Positions 52,940 to 61,366 of a DNA stretch of 64,000 nucleotides are shown one piece after another (the stretch's first letter is position 1; every line of letters begins with the position of its first letter). The notes beneath the pieces are model-generated. The model saw only the letters and a list, made by a program, of their open reading frames with translations. It did no database searches and was not told the origin of the DNA. Origin of the DNA: CAVPTL01 sp963727235 (GTDB lineage Bacteria; Actinomycetota; Thermoleophilia; Gaiellales; JAICJC01). The position numbers were made by a program, and so were the translations under genes. Where the stretch lies: positions 152,465-216,464 of the forward strand of contig CAVSFZ010000019.1 in assembly GCA_963727235.1 (NCBI GenBank), written 5' to 3'.

Positions 52940-55402
52940 CTACTTGGGCGCGACCACCGGCGGGGCGGTGTTGAAGCTGTGCTCGTGCTCGGTCATGAAG
53001 TGCGCGGCGGTGATCATCCGCAGGTGCTGGACGAGGTTGGTGCGAGGATCCACCCACAGCCGGAAGAACACCGACGCCGGATCGGCCCGGGAGCCCGGAA
53101 TGACCAGCGTCAGCACCCGCTGTGATGCCGTCTGGCGCACGAGATGCGCGGCGATCGCGCCCGGTGCCCAGAACGGGTCGGGAACCCGGGTACCCCCTCC
53201 GGGGCCGAGCGACTGCTTCCTCCACGAGCCGTTGGGCTGCTGCACGTACTGGACGTTGCCGATCAGGACCTGCTGCTGCCCGCCGTGGACATTCACCGCC
53301 ACTCGGTTGGGAGCCTGGCTGACGAACGTGGTGGTGACGCTGCGGGTGGGGCTCGAGGCCAGCACCTGCTCTGACTGGACACTCTGCAATCCCCGGAAGG
53401 CCCGGGCGGTGGCGCGCAGCATCCCTGGTACGGCCGGAGCGGTCGCCGCCGGCAGGCCGACCACCGTCTGCACCGTGGCGCCACCGGGGCGCAGCACTTT
53501 GACCGTGACCGGGGCGGCCGCGGCCGGCACCGTCGCCGTGTAACAGGCGGGAGTGCGGGGGCAGGGGAGGGCCAAGCGGTGGTCGACCAGCACCAGCGCG
53601 TCTGGCACTCCCATGCCGGTGGGTGCGATCAGGATCACGCGCGCCGCCCTGCCTCCGACGCGCTGCATTCCCACCGCCAGGCTGCCGGCCTGCTCGGCGG
53701 CGACCGCGCCCACCCGGGTGGGAATCGGCGGCGGCACCGGACCGGTGCTGGGTGGCCCGATCGGGAGGGTGGCGGTGCGCGGCGATCCGCCGCCGGTCAC
53801 CTCCACGATGGCCTGTCCAGGGCCGACGTTGGCGAGCACCCCGGCGTAGGTGTCGCCGAACGGCGCCAGCACGGCCTGCGAGGTGGTGCCGTCGGCCGAG
53901 CGGACGGTCACCCGGATGTGGGCTGGGTGCCCGGCGGTATGCACCGCCACCAGGTTGCGCCCGGCGGTGCCCGGCCACAGCGACAACTGGCCGCCGCCTT
54001 CGAGATCCAGGGTGGCAGGACCGCCGGCCGGCGGCGGGGCTGCTCCGGTGGCGGCGTAGCCGGGGGCGTTGGCCGGTGGCTCGTTGGTCAAGACGGTGAC
54101 CGCAGCGATCAGGACTGCCATCACGCCCAGCTCGACCAGGCCGCGGCGGTGGATCTCCGAGAACCGTGCCAGGCCGCGACGGTTGCGGTAGCCCAGCGCC
54201 ACCAGCACGATCAAAAGCACAGTCTTCAACACCAGCAGCCGTCCGTACGATGTCGACCAGAGCTGGGAGACCGCGTTCACCTCCCACAGCGCCCGGGCGC
54301 CGCCGGTGAGCGCCAACACGACCACCGAGCCCAGCGCAAGGGCGGAGAAGCGCGTGACGATCGCGGTGCGGGTGTCGCGCTGCTCGTCCCCGGTAAGTCC
54401 CCGGGTGGCGTGCGGCGTCACCCACACCAGCTGCGCCAGTCCACCGATCCAGACGGCTGCGGCGGTGACATGCAGTGCGTCGATGATCACCACGACCACT
54501 CCGTGGCCGGGATCACCGGCATGGCCGGCGACGCCCGGGACGACCACCGCCCACGCGCCCAGCACCACTGCCACCGGTGCCAGCGCCAGCGCGGCCGCCC
54601 GCGAGTAGCGCCGCACCAGGATCGTGATCGCGGCGATCACCGCAAACGCCGCGGTGATATCGATGCCGCGGCCGAACTCGCGGCCAAACCGGGTTGCCTG
54701 CAACGCCGAACCGACCGGGCCGCGGTGGTCAAATGCCTCCCAGAACGACACGCCTGCGACCTCGGAGCCCTGCACGGTGAGTGCGATCCAGCCGCCTCCG
54801 AGCATGAGCACGGTGGCCAGGGTGAACAGCTGGTTGGCCCGGTGGGTCTCGCGCAGATCGGCCATCCGGCGGCGCTGCGGCTCGAGCCTGTCGGCGATTG
54901 GCGCGAACACCGCCACACGAAACACGATTCCGCCGATCACCAGCAGCAGGCCGGCGAAGTACGCATACCGGGCGGCCAGGTATGTCCAGTCGATGGGGGT
55001 GGTGGCGGTGGTCGCAGCCTGCGGCGCCGGGCGGCCCTTGCCCACGCCGAAGGCCAGCACTCCCGAGATCAGGTGTCCATCGGTGGAGACCACCCGCCAG
55101 CGCACGGTGTAGTCGCCGTCGGGCAGGTCCGGTTGCAGGCCGATCACGAGGATGCGGGCGTTGCCAGGGTCGGAATGCGCGGCTCCCCGCGTGACCGAGT
55201 TGCCGTGGGAGTCGACCACCTCAGTACCTCCGACCACGGATTGCACGGCCTGGTCGAATGTGAGCGTCACCTGGGCGGGCGCCTGGGCCACCACGCTTTG
55301 GGCTTCGGGCGTGGAGGTGAGCAGGGTCGCGTGCGCCTGCGCTGTGGCGGGCAGCGCGGCGAACAGCACCATCACGATCAGCACACGCGCGGTTACGCGC
55401 AT
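52940..55402 (-). CDS. CopC-CopD fusion with extra C-terminal domain
   Basis: The 820-residue protein has a signal peptide (TARVLIVMVLFAALPATAQA), a CopC copper-binding domain starting HATLLTSTPE (first His is the usual Cu ligand), a CopD membrane domain with about eight helices (residues 130-450, including the IIDALHVTAAAVWIGG segment), then about 370 extracellular residues ending in a LolA/lipoprotein-like domain (WRKQSLGPGG, SVFFRLWVDPRTNLVQHL). CopC-CopD fusions import copper in actinobacteria; the long third part is unusual. It may be co-transcribed with the small membrane protein gene upstream (55963). Confidence 0.88.
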   Translation of the reverse strand: MRVTARVLIVMVLFAALPATAQAHATLLTSTPEAQSVVAQAPAQVTLTFDQAVQSVVGGTEVVDSHGNSVTRGAAHSDPGNARILVIGLQPDLPDGDYTVRWRVVSTDGHLISGVLAFGVGKGRPAPQAATTATTPIDWTYLAARYAYFAGLLLVIGGIVFRVAVFAPIADRLEPQRRRMADLRETHRANQLFTLATVLMLGGGWIALTVQGSEVAGVSFWEAFDHRGPVGSALQATRFGREFGRGIDITAAFAVIAAITILVRRYSRAAALALAPVAVVLGAWAVVVPGVAGHAGDPGHGVVVVIIDALHVTAAAVWIGGLAQLVWVTPHATRGLTGDEQRDTRTAIVTRFSALALGSVVVLALTGGARALWEVNAVSQLWSTSYGRLLVLKTVLLIVLVALGYRNRRGLARFSEIHRRGLVELGVMAVLIAAVTVLTNEPPANAPGYAATGAAPPPAGGPATLDLEGGGQLSLWPGTAGRNLVAVHTAGHPAHIRVTVRSADGTTSQAVLAPFGDTYAGVLANVGPGQAIVEVTGGGSPRTATLPIGPPSTGPVPPPIPTRVGAVAAEQAGSLAVGMQRVGGRAARVILIAPTGMGVPDALVLVDHRLALPCPRTPACYTATVPAAAAPVTVKVLRPGGATVQTVVGLPAATAPAVPGMLRATARAFRGLQSVQSEQVLASSPTRSVTTTFVSQAPNRVAVNVHGGQQQVLIGNVQYVQQPNGSWRKQSLGPGGGTRVPDPFWAPGAIAAHLVRQTASQRVLTLVIPGSRADPASVFFRLWVDPRTNLVQHLRMITAAHFMTEHEHSFNTAPPVVAPK

Positions 55403-55450
55403 GGCGGCAACCTCCAGGTCGAGCTGAGACGTTCGAGAAACGCGGTGGGC

Positions 55451-55963
55451 TCAGGCCGGAGCGGGAGGTGCCCTCGGGGAAGAGCCGCCGGCGTGCGGCC
55501 GCGGGTGCGGGATCTCGACCCGGCCGGCCCGCTCCGCGGTCACCTGCGCAAGCGTGCTGAGGAGGGCGCGGGCCAGCGCCAGCACGCGGTTGGACAGCCA
55601 CGAGTCGGTGGCATGCAGGAGCACCGCCACCACGAGTGCCAGCGACGCGTGCAGTGCGAGCGCGCCCGCCTGCCCCATGCCGGCGTGCACGCCGGCTGCG
55701 ATCAGCGCGCCGTGAGTCGCCACCTGTGCTGCCAGCAGCGTCGCTGCCGTGATCCACATCGCCGGGGGCAATGGTGCCGAGCTACAGCTGCGAAAGCCGC
55801 GGGTGGCCGCTGCTGCCGCAGCCGTGACCGCACCGGCGGCGCCCGCCGCAGCCATCATCCAGCGCGGGTCGGCCATCAGCGCCGGGCCGCCGTGCGCGGC
55901 GATCGCACCGGCCGCTGTGAGCGTGGCCGCCAGCGCGCGGCGGGTGTGCAAGGTGCGCTCCAC
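55451..55963 (-). CDS. Multi-pass membrane protein next to the copper gene
   Basis: The 170-residue Ala-rich protein has four or five helices (LAATLTAAGAIAAHGG; MMAAAGAAGAVTAAAAAA; MWITAATLLAAQVATHGALI; LALHASLALVVAVLL) and a Pro-rich cytosolic tail. No family is recognised. GTG at 55963 is preferred over the upstream frame because it follows CATACT by six bases on the minus strand. Adjacent to the CopC-CopD gene, it may work in copper handling, but this is inference. Confidence 0.65.
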   Translation of the reverse strand: MERTLHTRRALAATLTAAGAIAAHGGPALMADPRWMMAAAGAAGAVTAAAAAATRGFRSCSSAPLPPAMWITAATLLAAQVATHGALIAAGVHAGMGQAGALALHASLALVVAVLLHATDSWLSNRVLALARALLSTLAQVTAERAGRVEIPHPRPHAGGSSPRAPPAPA

Positions 55964-55986
55964 CTGCGGAGTATGGCAGAGGCCTG

Positions 55987-55992
55987 TAGGGT
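55987..55992 (+). promoter_or_regulatory. -10 box TAGGGT of the M29 aminopeptidase gene
   Basis: TAGGGT is six bases before GTG 55999. The divergent small membrane protein starts 36 bases away. Confidence 0.5.
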
Positions 55993-55998
55993 TCCAGC

Positions 55999-57204
55999 GT
56001 GATGGACCCGGGCACACTTGATCGGCTGGCCGAGCTGGCAGTCAACTTCGGCGCGTGCATCCAGCCGAACCAGCACGTCGTGATCCAGTCGGAGGTTGGG
56101 AAGGAGTCGCTGACGCGTGCGGTTGCCGAGCACGCCTACCGCGCCGGGGCGCTGCACGTCAGCGTCGAGTACGGCGATCCCTGGATCAAGCGCGCCCGCA
56201 TCGAGCACGGTATCGACGCCGCACTCGGCTACGGCCCTGACTGGGTACGGTCGCGAGTGCGAGAGCTGGGTGATTCGCATGGTGCAGCAATCGCCCTGGT
56301 GGGACCGGCTGAGCCGGGCGTGCTGGCGGGACTCGACAGCGACCGGCTGGCCCGCGACCGCCCTCCTGCCGCCAAGGAAGGGATTCGCAATCTGACCGAG
56401 TCGCTCACCAACTGGACGGTCGTGCCGTGCCCCACATCAGGGTGGGCAGGGCAGGTCTACCCGGACAGCGACCCCGAGGCCGCCCTGGACAAGCTGTGGG
56501 AGCAGGTGGCGCACATCTGCCGGCTGGATACCGAGGATCCGGTCGCGGCCTGGAGCTCGCGGTTCGTGGATCTGGCCAGGGCCAAGGATGCGCTCACCGC
56601 CCGCCGGTTCGATGCGCTCCACCTGCAGGCGCCGGGCACCGATCTGACGATCGGCCTTCTGCCCACAAGCTCGTGGTGCACCGGGTCCCTGACGACCTCG
56701 TGGGGACTGGAACATCACCCCAACATCCCGTCCGAAGAGGTGTTCACGACACCCGACCCGGTGCGGGTCGACGGCGTGGTGCGATCGACCAAGCCGCTGG
56801 AACGCGAGGGACAGATGATTCTCGGCCTGGAGGTCGAGTTTGCCGAGGGCCGGGTGGTGCGGATCGACGCCGATCAGGGAGCCGACGTGATGCGCGGATA
56901 CTGCGGCCGGGACGAGGGCGCCGCCCGCTTGGGTGAGGTCGCGCTGGTTGACGGCAGCGGTCGCATCGGCCCCCTCGACACGGTGTTTTGGACGACGCTG
57001 ATCGACGAGAACGCCGCCAGCCATATCGCGCTGGGGCAGGGCTTCGACTGGGCTGTGGGCGAGGCCGATCGCGACCGCATCAACCGCAGCGAGCTGCACA
57101 TCGACTTCATGATCGGCTCGTCCGAGATGGTCGTGACGGGCATCACCGGCGACGGCACACGGGTACCCGTGCTCGAGCGCGGCAGCTGGCAGATCGAAAG
57201 CTAA
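55999..57204 (+). CDS. M29 family metallo-aminopeptidase
   Basis: The 401-residue enzyme matches thermophilic aminopeptidases (AmpS, AmpT): HHPNIPSEEVFTTPD with the metal-ligand Glu, EGQMILGLEVEFAEGRVV, the Glu/His cluster HIALGQGF and HIDFMIGSSEM near the end. It removes N-terminal amino acids using two metal ions. The start is GTG 55999 (or the next codon, ATG 56002), six bases after TAGGGT. It converges on the CBS gene with seven bases between. Confidence 0.92.
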   Translation: MMDPGTLDRLAELAVNFGACIQPNQHVVIQSEVGKESLTRAVAEHAYRAGALHVSVEYGDPWIKRARIEHGIDAALGYGPDWVRSRVRELGDSHGAAIALVGPAEPGVLAGLDSDRLARDRPPAAKEGIRNLTESLTNWTVVPCPTSGWAGQVYPDSDPEAALDKLWEQVAHICRLDTEDPVAAWSSRFVDLARAKDALTARRFDALHLQAPGTDLTIGLLPTSSWCTGSLTTSWGLEHHPNIPSEEVFTTPDPVRVDGVVRSTKPLEREGQMILGLEVEFAEGRVVRIDADQGADVMRGYCGRDEGAARLGEVALVDGSGRIGPLDTVFWTTLIDENAASHIALGQGFDWAVGEADRDRINRSELHIDFMIGSSEMVVTGITGDGTRVPVLERGSWQIES

Positions 57205-57211
57205 GCCGCGG

Positions 57212-57676
57212 TCAAGCGGCGCCGGTGCGCATGCGGTGGATCGTCGCGATGATCTCGGACGGATCCAGGTCGTTGTCCGGCCCGCCGCCGAACGATCCTC
57301 CGCGCAGCCGCATCGACGTGTAGGTCATCAGGTCGCGCATCGATACCAGGCCGATCACGGCGCCGTCGTCGTTCACGACCGGCAGGTGGCGGAAGTGCCC
57401 GTCGACCATCAACGCCAGCGCCTCGGGGATCTCGGTGGTGGGCGCGGCGGTGAGCACGTGCCGGGTCATGCGCTCCTCGACCGGGGTGGCGGGATCCATG
57501 CCTTCACTGAAGCAGCGCAGCAGATCACGTTCGGTGATCACTCCCACCAGCTCGTCGCCGGACATGACCACGGTGGCGCCGGTCTCGGCCTCCACCATCC
57601 GGCTGGCGGCGTCGCCGATGGCGCTCTCCGGGCTCACCGAGACGATCTGGGTGGACATGACGTCTGTCAGCTGCAT
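57212..57676 (-). CDS. Tandem CBS-domain protein
   Basis: The 154-residue protein is a pair of CBS domains: TVVMSGDELVGVITERDLLR (first) and LPVVNDDGAVIGLVSMRDLM (second). Such small Bateman modules bind adenosyl ligands and sense energy state or c-di-AMP. No effector domain is attached. The ATG at 57676 follows TACAGT by seven bases on the minus strand. Confidence 0.92.
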   Translation of the reverse strand: MQLTDVMSTQIVSVSPESAIGDAASRMVEAETGATVVMSGDELVGVITERDLLRCFSEGMDPATPVEERMTRHVLTAAPTTEIPEALALMVDGHFRHLPVVNDDGAVIGLVSMRDLMTYTSMRLRGGSFGGGPDNDLDPSEIIATIHRMRTGAA

Positions 57677-57683
57677 CAGGTCA

Positions 57684-57689
57684 ACTGTA
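57684..57689 (-). promoter_or_regulatory. -10 box TACAGT of the CBS gene
   Basis: On the minus strand TACAGT (57689 down to 57684) is seven bases from the ATG at 57676. Confidence 0.45.
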
Positions 57690-57704
57690 CCCGGATGCCC
57701 GCAC

Positions 57705-58937
57705 TCAGGCGAGCAGCATCGACGGCGCTTGCAGGTTTTGCTTGATCGAATGGAGCAGCCGGGCGCCGTCCGCGCCGGAGCAGGCGCGATGGTCGCAGGC
57801 CAGCGTGACGGTCATGATCGAGCGCACCACGATCTGCCCATCGATCACCACCGGTCGCTCGACCGTGGCGCCGACAGCCAGAATCGCCGACTCGGGCGGA
57901 TTGATGATCGCCGCGAACGACGAGACATCCATCATGCCGAGATTGGAGATCGTGAACGTGGCTCCCTCGATCTCGTCTTGCTTGAGGCCGCCGGCCCGGG
58001 CCCGGGTGCCGAGGTCGCGCGCGGCCACCGCGATCTCGCGCAGGCTGCGGGTGTCGGCGGCGCGCAGCACCGGCACGATCAGGCCGTCCTCGAGCGCCAC
58101 CGCGATGCCGATGTTGGCATGCGGGTGGTAGGCATGGCGGCCGTCCACATATGAGCGGTGAGCCTGGGGATGCTCGATCAGCGCCATCGCGCACGCCCGC
58201 ACGATCAGGTCGTTGATGCTGATCTTCTCGCCGGCGGCGGCCAGGCCCTCGTTCAGCTCCGCGCGTGTCTGACCGGCGCGGGTCATGTCGATCTCGGCCG
58301 AGAGGTAGAAGTGGGGGACGGTGGTCTTCGACTCCGACATGCGGCGGGCGACGGCCTTCAGCATGGGCGTCAGATCGCGCAGCTCGTCCTCGCCGCTGGG
58401 GGCGACGAAGGCGGTCGGCGCGGGTGGTGCCGCCGCCGCAGCCGGTGCGGCACTTCCGCCCGCTGCGATCGCGCGTTCCACGTCGGCCTTGACGATCCGT
58501 CCGTCGGGGCCCGAGCCGGTTCCCGCCAGCGTCGACACATCGATCCCTGCGCGGTCGGCCATGCGCCGCGCGATGGGGCTGATGCGCAGCGCTCCGCCGG
58601 CGCCTTTGCCGTTGTCGGCGGGGGCCTCCGGCTGCTCTTCGGCGGCCTGGGGCTCCTCGGCCGGGGCCACCGCTGCAGCCGCGTCGGGCACCTGCTCGCC
58701 CTGCTCTCCCACCAGCGCGATCGGCGCGCCCAGGGCGACCGTTTCGCCGTCACCCACCAGGATCTTGAGCAGCGTCCCGTCGGCGTAGGCCTGGAACTCC
58801 ATGGTGGCCTTGTCGGTCTCGATCTCGGCCAGTACGTCGCCCTCTTTGATCGAGTCGCCCTCCTGCTTCAGCCAGCGCCCGATCGTGCCTTCTTCCATGG
58901 TGTCGCTCAAACGCGGCATCACCAGCTCTTCCGCCAT
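57705..58937 (-). CDS. 2-oxoacid dehydrogenase E2 (dihydrolipoyl acyltransferase)
   Basis: The 410-residue E2 has one lipoyl domain with the lipoylated Lys in EIETDKATMEF (about residue 42), an E3/E1-binding domain RISPIARRMADRAGID (about 135-155), and a catalytic domain with FYLSAEIDMT and ACDHRACSGADG. The usual HRxxDG has Ser for Asp (HRACSG), which also varies in plastid-type E2. It builds the core of a pyruvate or acetoin dehydrogenase complex. The start ATG 58937 follows GGGGAG. It is the third gene of E1alpha-E1beta-E2. Confidence 0.93.
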   Translation of the reverse strand: MAEELVMPRLSDTMEEGTIGRWLKQEGDSIKEGDVLAEIETDKATMEFQAYADGTLLKILVGDGETVALGAPIALVGEQGEQVPDAAAAVAPAEEPQAAEEQPEAPADNGKGAGGALRISPIARRMADRAGIDVSTLAGTGSGPDGRIVKADVERAIAAGGSAAPAAAAAPPAPTAFVAPSGEDELRDLTPMLKAVARRMSESKTTVPHFYLSAEIDMTRAGQTRAELNEGLAAAGEKISINDLIVRACAMALIEHPQAHRSYVDGRHAYHPHANIGIAVALEDGLIVPVLRAADTRSLREIAVAARDLGTRARAGGLKQDEIEGATFTISNLGMMDVSSFAAIINPPESAILAVGATVERPVVIDGQIVVRSIMTVTLACDHRACSGADGARLLHSIKQNLQAPSMLLA

Positions 58938-58947
58938 CTCTCTCCCC

Positions 58948-59941
58948 TTATGTGATTCCGCATTCGCGCAGGAGATTCCGCGCTGCAGCTTCGATCTTGG
59001 ACTCCAGCGGCAATGCTGCCCGCTCCAACGGTTTTGCGTACGGCATGGGTACCTCGGCCGATCCCACTCGCTCGACCGGCGCATCGAGGTCATCGAAGCA
59101 CACGCGGGAGATCCGGGCGGCCAGTTCGGCGCCGATCCCATAGGTCGACCAGCCCTCCTCAGCGATCAGCGCGCGGTTGGTCTTGCGCACCGACTCGGCC
59201 ACGGTGTCCACGTCCAGCGGCCGCAGCGAGCGCAGGTCGACAACCTCGACCGCCAAGCCGTCCTGGGCCAGCCGGTCGGCGACGCGAAGCGCCCGCTGGA
59301 CGGTGTAGGAGTGGGCCACGATGGTCAGATCAGCGCCTTCTCGCACGATCTGGGCCTGTCCGAAGGGCACCGTGAAGTCGGGGTCATCGGGAATCGTGCC
59401 GGTGACGTTGTACATCACCAGGTTCTCGCAGAACAGCACCGGGTCGTCGTCACGGATTGCCGTCTTCAGCATCCCGTAGGCGTCCGCGGGGTTGGCGGGC
59501 GCCACCACCTTGAGGCCGGGGCAGCCGGCGAACCACGCCTCGAGGCTCTGGGAGTGCTGGGCGGTGAGCTGGGCGCCGGCGCCCGCCGGGCGCGCGAATT
59601 ACCAGCGGCACGCCGACCGTGCCGCCGAACATGTACCGGATCTTGGCGGCGTGATTGATCACCTGATCCATCGCCGGCAGGATGAAGTTGATGGTCATGA
59701 TCTCGATCACCGGCCGCAGCCCCAGCATGGCTGCACCGATGCCGGCCCCGACGAACCCTTCCTCCGAGATGGGAGTCTCTCGCACCCGCCTGGGGCCGTA
59801 CTTCTGCCACAGGCCGGCGGTGACCTTATAGGAGCCCTCGAAGCGGCCGATCTCCTCGCCCATCAGCAGCACCGACTCGTCGCGGCCAAGCTCGTCGTCG
59901 AGCGCTCGACGGAGCGCTTCGCGGTAGGTCAGGTCGGCCAT
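58948..59941 (-). CDS. pdhB: 2-oxoacid dehydrogenase E1 beta, one frameshift
   Basis: Two frames together give about 330 residues of E1 beta. The N-terminal part (59941 to about 59585) reads ADLTYREALRRALDDELGRD, MGEEIGRFEGSYKVTAGL and VPLVIRAPGG; the C-terminal part (about 59580 to 58948) reads SLEAWFAG-like, NPADAYGMLKTAIRDDDPV and ITRVCFDDLDAPVER-like segments. The frame is lost in the C-run at 59582-59584, where one extra base turns GGCGGCGCC into GGCGGGCGCC on the coding strand. The start overlaps pdhA by 13 bases. The two halves are conserved, so an error in the sequence is likely. Confidence 0.88.
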
Positions 59942-61002
59942 GACTCACCCTCTCGGCGCTCACCGAACGGTGCGCCGGAGTGCATCCGCCGGAACTGCTC
60001 GGTCGAGGCGGCATCGCCGTACAGGTGCTCGTACAGCGAGTTGCGGTCGGGGTCGGCGGCGCTCAGGGCCTCGTCGATCGCCCGTTTCACCACGTCGTTG
60101 ACCTCGCGCCAGATCTCCTCGATGTCGCCGTCGCTGAGGAGCCCTTGTTCGGCTGCAAGCAGACCGAATCGGGTGATCGGGTCGCGCTGCTTCCACGATT
60201 CGATCTCCTCGGCGCTGCGATACACCTTGCCGGCGTCGGCCACCGAGTGACCGCGGAACCGGTACGTGACGGTTTCGAGCAGCGCCGGACGCCGCTCTGA
60301 CCGGGCCTCGTGGAGCAGCCGGGCCGCCGCCTCGCGTACCGCCATCAGGTCGTTGCCGTCGATTCGCTCGCCGTGCATGCGATACGCGGCGGCGCGTTTC
60401 CACAGGTCGGGCTCGGCAGCCGACTGTTCGACTGAGGTGCCCATCCCGTACTGGTTGTTGATCACCTGGAACACGATTGGCAGCTGCCACACCGCGGCCA
60501 GGTTGAGAGCCTCGTGAAAGGCGCCGGTGGCCACAGCGCCGTCACCGAACTGGCACAGCACCGCCCCCGGTCGATCCGTGTGCTCGAGCGCCAGGGCAGC
60601 ACCGGTGGCGATCGGCAGGTGGGCGCCGACGATGCCCCAGCCGCCGTAGAAGCGGCGCTCGACATCGAGCAGGTGCATCGAGCCGCCACGGCCGTGAGCC
60701 GAGCCGGTGACCTTGCCGAAGAGCTCTGCCATGACCGCACCGGGAGGGCTGCCGACGGCCAGCGCGGTACCGTGATCGCGATACGACGCGAAGACGCAGT
60801 CGCCGTCCTCCATGGCGTCGATCGCCCCCACCACGGAGGCCTCCTCGCCGATCGCGAGGTGGCAGTAGCCGCCGATCCGAGCGCGGGTGTACTGCTCCTC
60901 GGTGCGTTCCTCGAAACGGCGGATCAGCACCATCTCCCGAAACAGCCGATGGGCTGTCTGGGCGTCCAGCTGAAGCGGAGACTGTGATTGTGCCGGGGCC
61001 AT
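59929..61002 (-). CDS. pdhA: Pyruvate/2-oxoacid dehydrogenase E1 alpha
   Basis: The 357-residue thiamine diphosphate enzyme has the TPP motif GDGAVATGAFHEALNLAA with NNQYGMGT, EMVLIRRFEER near the start, GRGGSMH and the phosphorylation-loop-like RFRGHSVADAGKVYR. The NNQYGMGTSVE wording favours a pyruvate/acetoin-type complex. ATG at 61002 follows TAAGGT by six bases on the minus strand. The promoter is divergent from the free lipoyl protein gene, 40 bases away. Confidence 0.95.
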   Translation of the reverse strand: MAPAQSQSPLQLDAQTAHRLFREMVLIRRFEERTEEQYTRARIGGYCHLAIGEEASVVGAIDAMEDGDCVFASYRDHGTALAVGSPPGAVMAELFGKVTGSAHGRGGSMHLLDVERRFYGGWGIVGAHLPIATGAALALEHTDRPGAVLCQFGDGAVATGAFHEALNLAAVWQLPIVFQVINNQYGMGTSVEQSAAEPDLWKRAAAYRMHGERIDGNDLMAVREAAARLLHEARSERRPALLETVTYRFRGHSVADAGKVYRSAEEIESWKQRDPITRFGLLAAEQGLLSDGDIEEIWREVNDVVKRAIDEALSAADPDRNSLYEHLYGDAASTEQFRRMHSGAPFGERREGESWPT

Positions 61003-61008
61003 GCGGGA

Positions 61009-61034
61009 ACCTTATCGTCATCGTCGGGTAGGCT
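61009..61034. promoter_or_regulatory. Divergent leaderless promoters of pdhA and the lipoyl protein gene
   Basis: On the minus strand TAAGGT (61014 down to 61009) is six bases from the pdhA ATG. On the plus strand TAGGCT (61029-61034) is eight bases from the ATG at 61043. Confidence 0.5.
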
Positions 61035-61042
61035 CTTGATCG

Positions 61043-61294
61043 ATGGCGACTCGAGTCACGATTCCCGCTCTTGGCGACGACGACGCCGGCGCGGTGCTGA
61101 TCCGCTTTCTGGTGCCTGAGGGCGCCCCTGTCAAGCGCGGCGATCCGTTGTACGAGCTGGATACCGACAAGGTCACCCAAGAGGTGGAGGCGGAGGCCGA
61201 CGGCGTGCTCTTGCAGGTGGTCGCCGAGCCGGGCAGCGAGTATCCGGCGGGTGCCACCATCGCCTGGATCGGCGAGGCCGGCGAGCGGCCCTGA
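61043..61294 (+). CDS. Free-standing lipoyl-domain protein
   Basis: The 83-residue protein is a single lipoyl domain with the modified Lys in ELDTDKVTQEVEAEADG and a start TRVTIPALGDDD. It lacks E3-binding and catalytic domains. In its place before lpd it could be a mobile lipoyl carrier shared by complexes, a glycine-cleavage-type H protein relative, or a remnant of a second E2. The E2 of the complex already has its own lipoyl domain. Confidence 0.88.
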   Translation: MATRVTIPALGDDDAGAVLIRFLVPEGAPVKRGDPLYELDTDKVTQEVEAEADGVLLQVVAEPGSEYPAGATIAWIGEAGERP

Positions 61295-61366
61295 TCCGGT
61301 CGGTCAGCCAGAGTCGATCATCTAGAGTTACCCCGATCTGGAAGCGATCCCGAGGAGCGAGTTCCT

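Noticed and set aside
53579..56002. Long plus-strand open frame of about 800 codons across the copper gene
   Set aside because: It is the mirror frame of the CopC-CopD gene; its translation is low-complexity His/Arg/Gly-rich with no motif.
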